A stretch of DNA of 21,534 bases from JBGSYJ01 sp041748075 (GCA_041748075.1 JBGTDX010000014.1:1-21534); one strand, 5' to 3'; shown: positions 1 to 8,111, counted from the first letter of the stretch. Program-made: numbers and translations. Notes: generated from the sequence alone by a model not told the origin.

Positions 1-1
1 A

Positions 2-682
2 TGGATTCACGACTTCATTCCCAAGGTGATCGCGGGGGTTGCGCAGTTCGTGAACGGCGCCATCGTCATCGTTCTGCAGTTCTTCCTCTCGATCATTCTG
101 TCGTTTCTGATTCTCTGGGATCTGCCGTCGATCAAACGGGGCGTTCGCGCGTTCTCGGTCGGTAAGACCTCTGAGGTCTACGCCGAGATAGCGCCCGGTA
201 TGAAGGCCTTCGGTGTCATTCTGGGCCGTGCATTCGAGGCACAGACCGGAATCGCTCTGGTGAACACGATTCTCACCTCACTCGGCTTTCTCATTCTCGG
301 GATTCCGTCGATTGCTCTGCTTGCGACGATCGTGTTCTTCTTCTCCTACATCCCGGTAGTCGGCGTGATGATTTCCACCATTCCCGCGGCGCTGCTTGCA
401 TTCGAGGCCGGGGGCATCCCGCTCGTAATCGCTCTCGTCGTCATGATCCTGATCGTTCACGCAGTCGAGGCCTACGCGATGAATCCGATGATCTACGGGC
501 ATCACATGAAAATGCATCCGGTGGCGATCCTGGTGATCCTGCTCATCGGGGAGCATCTGTTCGGCATATGGGGCCTGCTCCTCGGCGTGCCGATTGCGGC
601 GTTCGTAAGGACGTACGTGCTGGGAGATTCAGCGCCTACGACAGTCGTGGTGGCACCGGCCGAGGAAGAGATCCCCGCCTGA
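2..682 (+). CDS. AI-2E/PerM family transporter, 3' part (cut by left edge)
   Basis: The reading frame is open from the first bases of the window (W-I-H-D-F-I-P-K ahead of an internal GTG at 26), so the gene very probably starts upstream. About 227 residues are visible, against roughly 350 for the family. Several long hydrophobic stretches alternate with short loops, as expected for an inner-membrane permease. The C-terminal part carries the family's conserved pattern: NPMIYGHHMKMHPVAILVIL, followed by G-E-H-L-F-G-I-W-G-L-L-L-G-V-P. Family members export small molecules such as autoinducer-2 or act as Na+/H+ antiporters; the substrate cannot be told here. The gene converges on the fbpC-like gene, separated only by a heptamer array. 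The family call is firm; the true start is outside the window. Confidence 0.85.
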   Translation, partial: WIHDFIPKVIAGVAQFVNGAIVIVLQFFLSIILSFLILWDLPSIKRGVRAFSVGKTSEVYAEIAPGMKAFGVILGRAFEAQTGIALVNTILTSLGFLILGIPSIALLATIVFFFSYIPVVGVMISTIPAALLAFEAGGIPLVIALVVMILIVHAVEAYAMNPMIYGHHMKMHPVAILVILLIGEHLFGIWGLLLGVPIAAFVRTYVLGDSAPTTVVVAPAEEEIPA

Positions 683-703
683 CCAATCCCCACCAGATTC
701 GTT

Positions 704-766
704 ACTCGTCACTCGTCACTCGTCACTCGTCATTCGTCATTCGTCATTCGTCATTCGTCACTCGTC
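704..766. repeat. Heptamer tandem array (9 x 7 bp)
   Basis: Nine uninterrupted copies of a 7-bp unit are present: four ACTCGTC, four ATTCGTC, then one ACTCGTC. The array fills the gap between two convergent genes. It runs into the 3' end of the minus-strand ATPase gene, whose last codons (R-V-T-N-D-E-stop) are made of repeat. Short tandem heptamers of this kind are known in cyanobacteria and some other bacteria, usually with no assigned function. Confidence 0.9.
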
Positions 767-1823
767 CCGTCCAGAGTTTGCCGGAGGCTCCATAAACCGG
801 ATAGGAGCCAGGTCTCATCCGGATCCGTACGACACTTCCGGGACTGAATGAATCGACGGAGGTGCGACGTACGCGAATCGTCGTGCCGTCGTCGAGGCGT
901 ACGTCATCGAGGGCGTCGTGACCGAAATAACGGCGGAACGTGATCCGTCCAGGCACGCCACTCACCCCTTCCCCCGCCGGCAGAGCTTCGAGCTCTTCAG
1001 GGCGGATCAGGACTTCGGCCGGACCGTCCGGTGCGTCGGCGTCGAGAACGCCGAACGGGTGACGCGCCTTTCCCCGTTCGATCATGCAGGAGATCAGCTG
1101 TCCTTCACCGACGAACATGGCGACCGCGAGCGTCGCCGGCCGGTGATAGATCGACGCCGGATCATCGACCTGCAGAATCCGTCCGGAGTGCATCACGGCT
1201 ACGAGCTCCGCGACGCTGAGGGCCTCCTGCTGGTCGTGCGTGACCAGGATCGAGGTGACCTTCGCGTCGCGCAGAATCGTGCAGACATCGTCCCGCACAC
1301 GCTGCCGGAGCGAAGCGTCGAGCCCGCCGAAAGGCTCGTCGAGCAGCACGATCTTCGGCGAAGGCGCAATGGCACGCGCCAGCGCGACTCGTTGCTGCTG
1401 GCCGCCGGACAACTCGTCCGGGTATCGCTTCTCGAGGCCATCGAGTCCGACCAGCCGCAGTGCATCCGCCGTTCGATCCGCCCGTCCAGCCTGCCCTTTG
1501 AGGCCGAACTGCACGTTCTCCCATACATTGAGATGAGGGAACAGCGCACCCTGCTGGAACACCATGCCCACGTGCCGATTCCTCGGTTCGATCCAGACCC
1601 CGGGTCCCGACACCAGGGTGCCCTCGATCGCGACGGACCCGGTCGAAGGCACTTCAAATCCCGCAATCGCACGGAGCAGCGACGTCTTTCCGCAGCCGCT
1701 CTCGCCGACCAGCGCCGTCATGCGGCAGGGGGGCACCTCGAGCGAAACATCGCTGACGGCGATCACTTCGCCGTAACGAATCGTGACGTTTCGAATCTCG
1801 ACGCTGGGTCTGGTGGCCGGCAT
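744..1823 (-). CDS. fbpC: Ferric-iron-type ABC transporter ATP-binding protein (FbpC-like)
   Basis: This is the cytoplasmic ATPase of the importer formed with the adjacent permease and binding protein. In 359 residues it shows Walker A (GESGCGKTS, 40-48), the Q-loop Gln90, the signature LSGGQQQR (138-145), Walker B (IVLLDEP, 158-164) and the switch His196. A C-terminal TOBE-like region follows from about 265 to 345. Length and arrangement fit the FbpC/PotA group. The ATG start overlaps the permease stop by one base (TGATG), with GGGAG upstream, so translation is probably coupled. The last six codons and the stop lie inside a heptamer array, so the C-terminus may differ from relatives. Specificity for iron rests on the neighbouring FbpA-like protein. 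Confidence 0.92.
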   Translation of the reverse strand: MPATRPSVEIRNVTIRYGEVIAVSDVSLEVPPCRMTALVGESGCGKTSLLRAIAGFEVPSTGSVAIEGTLVSGPGVWIEPRNRHVGMVFQQGALFPHLNVWENVQFGLKGQAGRADRTADALRLVGLDGLEKRYPDELSGGQQQRVALARAIAPSPKIVLLDEPFGGLDASLRQRVRDDVCTILRDAKVTSILVTHDQQEALSVAELVAVMHSGRILQVDDPASIYHRPATLAVAMFVGEGQLISCMIERGKARHPFGVLDADAPDGPAEVLIRPEELEALPAGEGVSGVPGRITFRRYFGHDALDDVRLDDGTTIRVRRTSVDSFSPGSVVRIRMRPGSYPVYGASGKLWTGRVTNDE

Positions 1824-3457
1824 CAGGTTTCATTCTCCCGGACCGCGAGAGCCGGCCGGATGACTAGCAGATAAACGGGAACTGCAGAGAAAGCGATCAG
1901 AAGCAAAGCGTACACGGCAGCCTCGGAGTAGTATGCCTCGGAAGCTGCGGTCCAGATGCGCGTTGCAAGAGTCTCGAATCCCATCGGCCGGAGAATCAGC
2001 GTCGCAGGCAACTCTTTCATGCTCGTCAGAAAGACCAGCCCGCCACCAGCGAGCAGCCCGTGGCGAAGCATCGGAGCAGTCACCTCGACCATGACTGCCG
2101 CAGGCTTCCGGCCCAGGCTCTGCGCCACTTCTTCGAATACGGGTGCAATCGCGAGAAGCGCCGAGCGGGTCGCCGCCACCGCCTCCGGCAGAAACCGGAC
2201 TACGTACGCGAGCACCAGAAGAGCGAACGTCTGATAGAGCGGATAGAGGTTCCGCGACACGAAGAAAACCAGAGCCAGCGCGACGACGATTCCCGGCAGC
2301 GCGTAGCCTCCATGAATCAGCCGCTCGACCGTACGGGCAAACGCACTCGGATATCGAACCGTCCAGATTGCTGGAAAGATCGCCAGAAAAACCGCGATCA
2401 GTGCTGCGACAACCGATGATGACAGCGACCCGATGACCGGCTGACTCAGGACGTCTACCGCCCGTCCGCTCGTCACTCCACGTATCAGCCAGTAAGCGAT
2501 CGTACCCAGAGGAATCACGAGCGACACAGTGAACACGATCGCGAGAAAGCTGAGCGCCGGGTAGCGCCAGCGGCCGAGGGGTATCCGTTGCGGCGGCCGC
2601 GTTGGCCGCACCGTGGTTGCTTTCACCCGGCGGAGCAGCAGCACCTCGACCAGGATCAGCGCGACGGTCACCGCAACCAGAACGCTCGAGAGCGCGGCCG
2701 CTTCCGTGCGGTCGAACAGAGCCCGGTAGGCGTTGTAGATCGACATCGTGAAGGTGTTGTAGCGGACGATCGAGACCGCCCCGAAGTCCGACAGCGTATA
2801 CAGCGCCACCAGAAGACTGCCGCTGTAGACGGCTGGCCGAAGCTGCGGCAGTACCACGTGGAAGAATGTACGCCATCGTCCCATCCCGAGGCTTTGCGCG
2901 CTCTCCTCGAGTGCGGGATCGAGCCTTCGCAACGTCGCGATGACGAGAAGGTACACGTAGGGATAGATGAAGGGTGCAAGCGCGAGCACCGCGCCGGAGT
3001 AGCCGTAAGCCACCTCGGGAATCCGCTCGACCCCGAACCGCTGTACCCAGCCCTGCAGGTATCCGCGAGGCCCCGCGACTGCGACAAGCGTGAATGCGGC
3101 GATGTAGGAAGGAAACACGAGCGGCAGAGCTCCGGCGACCGCAAGAAATCGCCGCATCGGAACGTCGGTCCGTGCCACCAGCCAGGCCATTGGAATCGCG
3201 ATCGCAAGCGAGACCGTCACGACTCCTCCGACGAGAAGCATCGTGTCCACGAGCAATTCAGCGGTCGCGGCTGACAGCACGAGTGCCAGATATGCATCGA
3301 GACCGCGCTCGAATCCTCTGCGGAAAATGTAGAGGAGGGGAATCGCCACGATCGCGGCCGTCAGGATCGACGGGATGACGACAAGCGCCGGAGCCCGCCT
3401 TCCTCTTCGGCGGAACCGGGAGGGAACATCGGCGCTCAATGCAATCGAATCCGACAC
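1823..3457 (-). CDS. fbpB: Ferric-iron-type ABC transporter permease, fused double domain (FbpB-like)
   Basis: This inner-membrane channel subunit has two homologous permease halves in one chain, about 12 membrane segments, as usual for FbpB. Each half carries an EAA-type loop that docks the ATPase: EESAQSLGMGRWRTFFHVV near 184-202 and EEVAQSLGRKPA near 442-453. I prefer the GTG at 3457 (544 residues, M-S-D-S-I-A-L) because GGGAGG lies 8 nt upstream. The frame could also start at a GTG at 3490, but that site has no good ribosome-binding site and lies almost against a hairpin repeat. The stop overlaps the fbpC start. The gene stands 3' of fbpA, with the hairpin repeat between them. Confidence 0.9.
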   Translation of the reverse strand: MSDSIALSADVPSRFRRRGRRAPALVVIPSILTAAIVAIPLLYIFRRGFERGLDAYLALVLSAATAELLVDTMLLVGGVVTVSLAIAIPMAWLVARTDVPMRRFLAVAGALPLVFPSYIAAFTLVAVAGPRGYLQGWVQRFGVERIPEVAYGYSGAVLALAPFIYPYVYLLVIATLRRLDPALEESAQSLGMGRWRTFFHVVLPQLRPAVYSGSLLVALYTLSDFGAVSIVRYNTFTMSIYNAYRALFDRTEAAALSSVLVAVTVALILVEVLLLRRVKATTVRPTRPPQRIPLGRWRYPALSFLAIVFTVSLVIPLGTIAYWLIRGVTSGRAVDVLSQPVIGSLSSSVVAALIAVFLAIFPAIWTVRYPSAFARTVERLIHGGYALPGIVVALALVFFVSRNLYPLYQTFALLVLAYVVRFLPEAVAATRSALLAIAPVFEEVAQSLGRKPAAVMVEVTAPMLRHGLLAGGGLVFLTSMKELPATLILRPMGFETLATRIWTAASEAYYSEAAVYALLLIAFSAVPVYLLVIRPALAVRENET

Positions 3458-3497
3458 CTCAGGTACCTCCCTCGCCTGCTCGTTAGTCACCCAGCAA

Positions 3498-3580
3498 TGT
3501 CATCCTGAGCGAAGCGAAGGATCTTCTTGCGAGTCCGTTGCTTCCTCGCGAGATGATCCTTCGCTTCGCTCAGGATGACA
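3498..3580. repeat. Palindromic repeat, 26-bp perfect arms (copy 1)
   Basis: The left arm 3498-3523 (core CATCCTGAGCGAAGCGAAGG) and right arm 3555-3580 are exact reverse complements over 26 bp. The loop pairs further (3525-3533 with 3545-3553, one T-G), so nearly the whole 83 bp could fold as one hairpin. It lies between fbpA and fbpB. A diverged relative is found at 18271-18359. No transposase is present. It is REP-like and may be a non-autonomous mobile palindrome. Confidence 0.93.
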
Positions 3581-3635
3581 AGCTTGGGAGAGCACAAAAG
3601 CGAATCAGACACGGCAACGGGGAGAGGAGACAGGG

Positions 3636-4673
3636 TTACTCCTGAAGCAGGCCGCTCTTTTGAATCAGAACGAGCGTTTGCTCCAGAATATCGGAGACTG
3701 CCGTCCAGTCGATGTCCGGCTGATTCAACTCGGACAATGGAACCAGTCCGGGAGGGGAAGAGACGTCCTCGACAATCGGATATTCGAACGTTTCCTCCGC
3801 GAAGTAGCGTTGCGCTTCATCACCGAGCAGATACTCGATGAGCCGCAGTCCTTCAGGCTTGTCGTTCAGGACACCCGCACCCGCCACGTTGATGAAAGCC
3901 GCAGCACCACCGCCAGTCATGAAGTGATTCTTCGCTGGTGCATTCGGATTCTCAACGAGCGCCTGATGCAGGTAGTAATGGTTGACCAGCCCCCAGTCAA
4001 TCTCGCCCGAGATGACCGCGTCCACGATCGCACCGTTTCTCGAATAGCGGCGCGGCTGATTCTTCACGATCGCATCGAGCAGCTCTCGTGTGGCTTCCTC
4101 TCCGTTCAACGCATGGAACACGGCTATCTGCGCCTGGAACGACGCATTTGCGGGCGCCACACCGAATCGTCCCCGATACTTCGGATTCGCAACACTCTCG
4201 AGATCGGCAGGCAGATCGGCCGGCTTGACTCTTCCTTCGTTGTAAACGATCACGCGTGCTCTACCGGAAAGCCCGACCCACTCTCTGCTCCGTCCGGAGA
4301 AGTGGGCCGGGACACGCTGCACGGTAGCGGGAGGAAGAGGCCGGAACATGCCGGCTTTTGACAGCGCTCCGAGTGCCGCGGCGTCCTGCGCAATGAATAC
4401 GTCAGCCGGCGATCGGGGACCCTCCTCCATGATGGTCGCGGCCATCTCTGCAGTCTCGCCGTACCGGACCTGTACCCGGATGTCGGTGGACGCAGTAAAG
4501 CGATCAATGATCGGTTTGATCAACTTCTCGTTGCGTCCGGAGTAGACGACGATGGATTGCGGCGCTGAGCTGGCAACTGTTCCGCTGGTCGCGGTGTCGG
4601 AAGCTTCCTTCTGCTGACAGCCTCCGACGAGGAGCAACCCGAGAGCAAGAATCAGGACCGAGGCGTTTTTCAA
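3636..4673 (-). CDS. fbpA: Ferric-iron-binding lipoprotein of ABC importer (FbpA-like)
   Basis: This is the solute-binding protein that would hand ferric iron to the FbpBC-like importer. I chose the TTG at 4673 (345 residues): GAGGA lies 7 nt upstream, overlapping the receptor stop codon, and this start gives a clean signal peptide ending in a lipobox (L-V-G-G-C, Cys19). The mature part is a type II periplasmic-binding fold starting at IVVYSGRNEKLIKPIIDRFT. The adjacent tyrosines in GLVNHYYLHQ (Tyr233, Tyr234) match the Tyr pair that binds Fe3+ in FbpA proteins. An earlier in-frame ATG at 4706 would add 11 charged residues ahead of the signal and is less likely. It lies 10 bases after the receptor gene, so the two are probably co-transcribed. 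Confidence 0.9.
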   Translation of the reverse strand: MKNASVLILALGLLLVGGCQQKEASDTATSGTVASSAPQSIVVYSGRNEKLIKPIIDRFTASTDIRVQVRYGETAEMAATIMEEGPRSPADVFIAQDAAALGALSKAGMFRPLPPATVQRVPAHFSGRSREWVGLSGRARVIVYNEGRVKPADLPADLESVANPKYRGRFGVAPANASFQAQIAVFHALNGEEATRELLDAIVKNQPRRYSRNGAIVDAVISGEIDWGLVNHYYLHQALVENPNAPAKNHFMTGGGAAAFINVAGAGVLNDKPEGLRLIEYLLGDEAQRYFAEETFEYPIVEDVSSPPGLVPLSELNQPDIDWTAVSDILEQTLVLIQKSGLLQE

Positions 4674-4683
4674 CGCTGAGTCC

Positions 4684-7026
4684 TCAGAATCCCCACGTGA
4701 ATCCAACCATCACGGAACGGGACATACCGGGACGCAGGCCTGCCGGCCGGCGCGCGACGACATACGTCTCATCGGTGAGATTCCGGATCATCGCGCGGAG
4801 GCGCAGCTTCGAGGCCAGCTGGTACTCGGCTGAGAGATCCGCGGTCAGATAGGAGTCGGTTCCTTCTCCGTCGGGAATCGGTCCCTGACCGGCTGAGGTA
4901 CGCATCGCGTCGGTGAAGTGAAGCGTTACGAAGGTGCCCCATTTCTCGCTGACGGTTCCGATCTCGGTCGACCACTGATTCTCCGGAAGGTACGGAAGTT
5001 CGTCTCCCGGATTCACAAGCGGCGCCCAGTCTTCGAAGTCGGTCTCGAACGCAGTCTGAAACTCGGCTTTCGTATATGTGTAGCTGACGCGAAACGGAAT
5101 CTGCCGTGACCAACCGCGCGACTGTCCGAGATCGCTGCTGAACGAAGCCTCGAGGCCGTATACGTCGACTTCACCGCCGTTGAACAGATCACCGTCTCCC
5201 GAACCCCCGGAAGAGAGCGTATCGCGCCCAAGCAGGTTCGAGTAATCATTGAAGAAACCAACGAGTTGCGCGCGCACCGGGCCGGTCTCGTACCGGGCCC
5301 CTGCCTCGTAGTTGATGCTCTCCTCGGCTTCCGTGCGCGCGTCGCTGCCGGCTCCGGGAGGCGCGAATCCCTTGTGCACTCCGCCAAAGAAACCCCACGC
5401 AGGCGTCATCGAGTACGTAACCCCGATACCCGGGATCACGACGTCGACACCATTGCGCCGCACACTAGGATTCGCGCCGGTCCGGTCCGGATCCGTGCGG
5501 CCGTAGTCGGTTCTCACGAAGTCGATGTTTTCGAATCGAACGCCCGGCTGCACGGTCCATCGGCCGAAGCGCATCTGATCGTGGACGAAGAAAGCGAGGG
5601 CCTCGGCGCTCGAAACGCGGTTCGCATTCGTTCCGGGCGCCCCGCCGGCCACCAGAAACATGCGACCGTCCTGAATGCCCCAGCGGTCCGCTTCCTGGAA
5701 GCGGTCCTCGCTGTCCTCGTGATACCGGATACCCACTTCGAGATCATGCGCGGCACCAACGGCATCGAAACGAAACGCTGCGACGGATTGCACTCCCTGC
5801 GAGTAGTAATCCCGGCGGTTCGCAACGACGCTCAGCGACCCTGCGGTATCGTTCGCCTCGCCTCGCACGATTGCGAGCAGACCCTGATGGGTCTCGGGAT
5901 CTTCGAGCACATTCCCGATCGATACCCCTCCGACAGATCCGAGTTTGTACCAGTTGCGGAAGAAATCATTTCTGTAAACCGTCGTCGTCACGTCGGCATT
6001 CGCGAAGGGCTGAATGAAGTGGCGAAGTTGCAACTGTTCGTGGTCCGTATCGATCCGATCTGCCTGCGAGCCTGCGTAACGGCGGTACGGAGTGATCGCA
6101 AAGTCCGATTCCGTGAGTCCGAGATACGTTTCGTCTCCGTCCTGAATCGTCTTTCCGAGCTTCAGCTCCAGGGCCTGCTGGATTCGGGACGTCGAAGCTG
6201 AGTTGAACCGCAATTTTCCCACGTAGTCCTGAAGCTGGACACCCGTATCTCCGCCGCCGTCCAGGTCCTTGAATCCGTCAGTCCGCAGCTGATACGTTTC
6301 AAACAGCCATCCGAAGCGTTCCGAACCGTCACCAATGCTCGCGTGCATCCGGGCGGTCGAGTCGGTCCCGCCGAAAAGCTGGACATTGCCGCCGAAGTCG
6401 TACGGAATACTCGTAGAGATCATGTTCAGCACGCCGCCGGTCGTGAACGGTCCCTGAATGATCGAGCTCGACCCCTTCCTCACTTCCATCGCCTCCATCC
6501 GGCCAGCGGTGGGAAAATAGTAGGCAGCGGGTGCGGTGTACGGTGCGGGAGCGATGAGGATGCCATCTTCGAGGAGCGTGATCTTCGAGCTTCTCTCGAC
6601 TCCCGTACCGCGCATCCCGATGTTCGGGCGGAGGCCGTATCCCTCTTCCTCCTGTACGTTGACGCCGGGAACCTGGCGCAGGATCCGGTGAATGTCCGAA
6701 TAGTCCTGCCGCTCCAGCGCCGAAGCGCCGATGAAGTGAGCGGAACCGGGAACTTCATCGACGCGACTCTGGCCGCCCGTGACTGTGAGCCGGTCAAACA
6801 GAGTGGCGGCACTCGCGTGCTGAGGGACAGAGGCGGGAGGTTGATCCAGGGCGGCAGAAACTGGCGCCTCATTGAGCTCGGCGGCTTCGGTGCCGGGCTT
6901 TGAAGTGGCATTGGAATCGGCGACCTCAGTGGGAGGGGTGCCGCTTTCGTCCTGAGCGGGGATGTCGACCGCGGAGAAAGAGAGGACGAGCAACGAAAGG
7001 GCCGCGACACGAACGATCGAGAACAT
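4684..7026 (-). CDS. TonB-dependent outer-membrane receptor, FecA-like (iron uptake)
   Basis: This outer-membrane gated channel has 780 residues. It has a signal peptide (about 1-24, cleavage near I-P-A-Q), a low-complexity Ala/Pro/Glu-rich linker (26-75) and a possible TonB box around LTVTGG (80-85). A plug domain follows (about 88-205, including QVPGVNV, PNIGMRGTG and ITLLEDG), then a beta-barrel ending in an aromatic residue (VMVGFTWGF). The plug sequence resembles the ferric-dicitrate receptor branch, but no FecR/FecI pair is present. The ATG has AAGGAG 7 nt upstream. The gene heads the fbpABC-like cluster, which points to an iron chelate as substrate. A siderophore or another chelate cannot be excluded. 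Confidence 0.92.
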   Translation of the reverse strand: MFSIVRVAALSLLVLSFSAVDIPAQDESGTPPTEVADSNATSKPGTEAAELNEAPVSAALDQPPASVPQHASAATLFDRLTVTGGQSRVDEVPGSAHFIGASALERQDYSDIHRILRQVPGVNVQEEEGYGLRPNIGMRGTGVERSSKITLLEDGILIAPAPYTAPAAYYFPTAGRMEAMEVRKGSSSIIQGPFTTGGVLNMISTSIPYDFGGNVQLFGGTDSTARMHASIGDGSERFGWLFETYQLRTDGFKDLDGGGDTGVQLQDYVGKLRFNSASTSRIQQALELKLGKTIQDGDETYLGLTESDFAITPYRRYAGSQADRIDTDHEQLQLRHFIQPFANADVTTTVYRNDFFRNWYKLGSVGGVSIGNVLEDPETHQGLLAIVRGEANDTAGSLSVVANRRDYYSQGVQSVAAFRFDAVGAAHDLEVGIRYHEDSEDRFQEADRWGIQDGRMFLVAGGAPGTNANRVSSAEALAFFVHDQMRFGRWTVQPGVRFENIDFVRTDYGRTDPDRTGANPSVRRNGVDVVIPGIGVTYSMTPAWGFFGGVHKGFAPPGAGSDARTEAEESINYEAGARYETGPVRAQLVGFFNDYSNLLGRDTLSSGGSGDGDLFNGGEVDVYGLEASFSSDLGQSRGWSRQIPFRVSYTYTKAEFQTAFETDFEDWAPLVNPGDELPYLPENQWSTEIGTVSEKWGTFVTLHFTDAMRTSAGQGPIPDGEGTDSYLTADLSAEYQLASKLRLRAMIRNLTDETYVVARRPAGLRPGMSRSVMVGFTWGF

Positions 7027-7060
7027 CGGAGTGCTCCTTGGTGGTGTAGGTTCGATTGCA

Positions 7061-7079
7061 ATTGAGACTCTGTCTCAAT
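7061..7079. promoter_or_regulatory. 19-bp palindrome, candidate Fur-type operator
   Basis: ATTGAGACTCTGTCTCAAT has perfect 8-bp arms around a 3-bp centre. It lies 34 bases upstream of the receptor ATG, just after the predicted transcription start. The TGAGA...TCTCA core and 19-bp size resemble Fur boxes, and the target is an iron-uptake cluster. The assignment to Fur is inference; a DtxR-type or other regulator is possible. Confidence 0.55.
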
Positions 7080-7090
7080 CACTGTTAACA

Positions 7091-7119
7091 AGCATCCCAC
7101 CAGCGGTTCACCCTGTCAA
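7091..7119 (-). promoter_or_regulatory. Candidate sigma70-type promoter of the iron cluster
   Basis: On the minus strand a perfect -35 TTGACA (7119-7114) is followed after 17 bp by a weak -10 GATGCT (7096-7091). Transcription would start near 7084, directly before the 19-bp palindrome. This geometry suits repression by a regulator bound there. Confidence 0.45.
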
Positions 7120-7171
7120 GTGTGGTCCATCACCTGCGTCCGTGACGACGCACACCGCCCCCAGCCGCCCA

Positions 7172-7315
7172 CAGTTGTGAGTTCTGAGTTCTGAGTTGTG
7201 AGTTCCCACCCTCCCGTGGCGGGGGCGGGGGTCCACTTACAACTCATTCACAACTCAGCACTGGCTGACCGCGGTGCCGGTCCACTCAGAACTCACAACT
7301 CACAACTCACAACTG
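7172..7315. repeat. Inverted heptamer arrays downstream of the methyltransferase gene
   Basis: Block A (7172-7204) is built of GAGTTGT/GAGTTCT heptamers. Block C (7284-7315) carries the reverse-complement heptamers ACTCACA/ACTCAGA, and a looser block B lies at 7235-7258. A and C can pair over about 32 bp with 3 mismatches, around a G/C-rich spacer (7205-7234). The stop codon of the methyltransferase gene (7309-7307) lies inside block C. The structure might end or stabilise its transcript; there is no T-tract. Confidence 0.85.
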
Positions 7316-8092
7316 GTCTGGGCGGGTGCCCGTGTACTCGGTCATCACTCCATAGGTGACCGATCGCTTGACGTCTTCGAACCCGGCATCCCGCAGCGCG
7401 GTGAGAATCGTCTCCGGTGGAACGCATTCGCGAATCGTGTCCCAGTAGTACTTCATCAGAGTGACGGTTTCGTCGTTCCGGGAAAGCAGCCGCGCAACCG
7501 CCGGAGCGAGACCGTTCATGTAAGCCCGGAGGACAGCGAACCCCAGTTTCGATTTCGGTGGTGTGATCTCGAGGATGACGATTCTTCCTCCCGGTTTCAG
7601 AACACGGATGTGCTCGGCGAATGCGGTACGCAGATCCGACATGTGCCGCAGCGCATAGCCGATCGACAGCATTCCGAAACCGGCGCTACGGAAGGGAAGT
7701 TTCTCGCCGAAAGCCTGCACGCCGGAAAGCCGCATCTCGCGCCGCCCCGCCAGCAGCATCCCGATGCTCGGGTCGAGACCCACGATGTCGCCACGATCGC
7801 CCAGAGCTACAGCGGCCCGCGCCACGACCCCCGTACCGGTCGCGACATCGAGAAGCCTGGTGCCTTTCACGTATCCGGCCCGTCGCAGGGCGTCGCGCCG
7901 GTACCGTCCGCCGCTGCCGAACGAAAGCAGGTCATTGATCTTCTCGTACCAGGGTGCGGTCTCGTCGAAGAGTCCTCGAACGAAACGCTCCCGCTCGGCG
8001 TCGCTTTGGTAATAGTCCGGAAGGGTCGGATGTGGAGGAACGGAATCGGTTCGTTCTATCCCTGGTGTCGTCACGGAGAGGGATTGTACCAA
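7307..8092 (-). CDS. ubiE: UbiE/MenG-family SAM-dependent methyltransferase
   Basis: This probable C-methyltransferase acts in the late steps of menaquinone or ubiquinone synthesis and is cytoplasmic. SAM motif I is seen as LLDVATGTGVV (80-90), with the acidic loop I-V-G-L-D-P-S (103-109) and F-G-E-K-L-P-F in the usual third position. The N-terminal block RFVRGLFDETAPWYEKIND and the 230-260 residue size are typical of UbiE/MenG. The start is uncertain: TTG at 8092 gives 261 residues and GTG at 8074 gives 255, and neither has a clear ribosome-binding site. It is transcribed divergently from the BlaI gene. The 77-bp gap holds the BlaI-type operator, so it may also feel that repressor. A role outside quinone synthesis is possible. 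Confidence 0.82.
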   Translation of the reverse strand: MVQSLSVTTPGIERTDSVPPHPTLPDYYQSDAERERFVRGLFDETAPWYEKINDLLSFGSGGRYRRDALRRAGYVKGTRLLDVATGTGVVARAAVALGDRGDIVGLDPSIGMLLAGRREMRLSGVQAFGEKLPFRSAGFGMLSIGYALRHMSDLRTAFAEHIRVLKPGGRIVILEITPPKSKLGFAVLRAYMNGLAPAVARLLSRNDETVTLMKYYWDTIRECVPPETILTALRDAGFEDVKRSVTYGVMTEYTGTRPDQL

Positions 8093-8111
8093 TGGATCGG
8101 GCCGAGGCCTC

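Noticed and set aside
704..766. CRISPR-like array
   Set aside because: The units are 7 bp with no spacers, so this is a simple tandem heptamer repeat.
918..1874. Long plus-strand open frame opposite the ATPase gene
   Set aside because: It lies antisense to a gene with all ABC ATPase motifs. It is a compositional shadow of GC-rich coding DNA with no recognisable protein features.
5266..6201. 311-codon plus-strand frame opposite the receptor gene
   Set aside because: It is antisense to a well-supported TonB-dependent receptor, with unstructured charged sequence and no ribosome-binding site.
4684..7026. FecIR-regulated ferric citrate system
   Set aside because: The receptor resembles FecA in its plug, but no sigma factor or FecR gene lies nearby and no N-terminal signalling domain was recognised.
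8074..8089. Leaderless start of the methyltransferase gene at GTG 8074 from a TACAAT -10 box
   Set aside because: The box at 8089-8084 has the right spacing for a leaderless GTG, but there is no -35 match, so it stays an unproven alternative.
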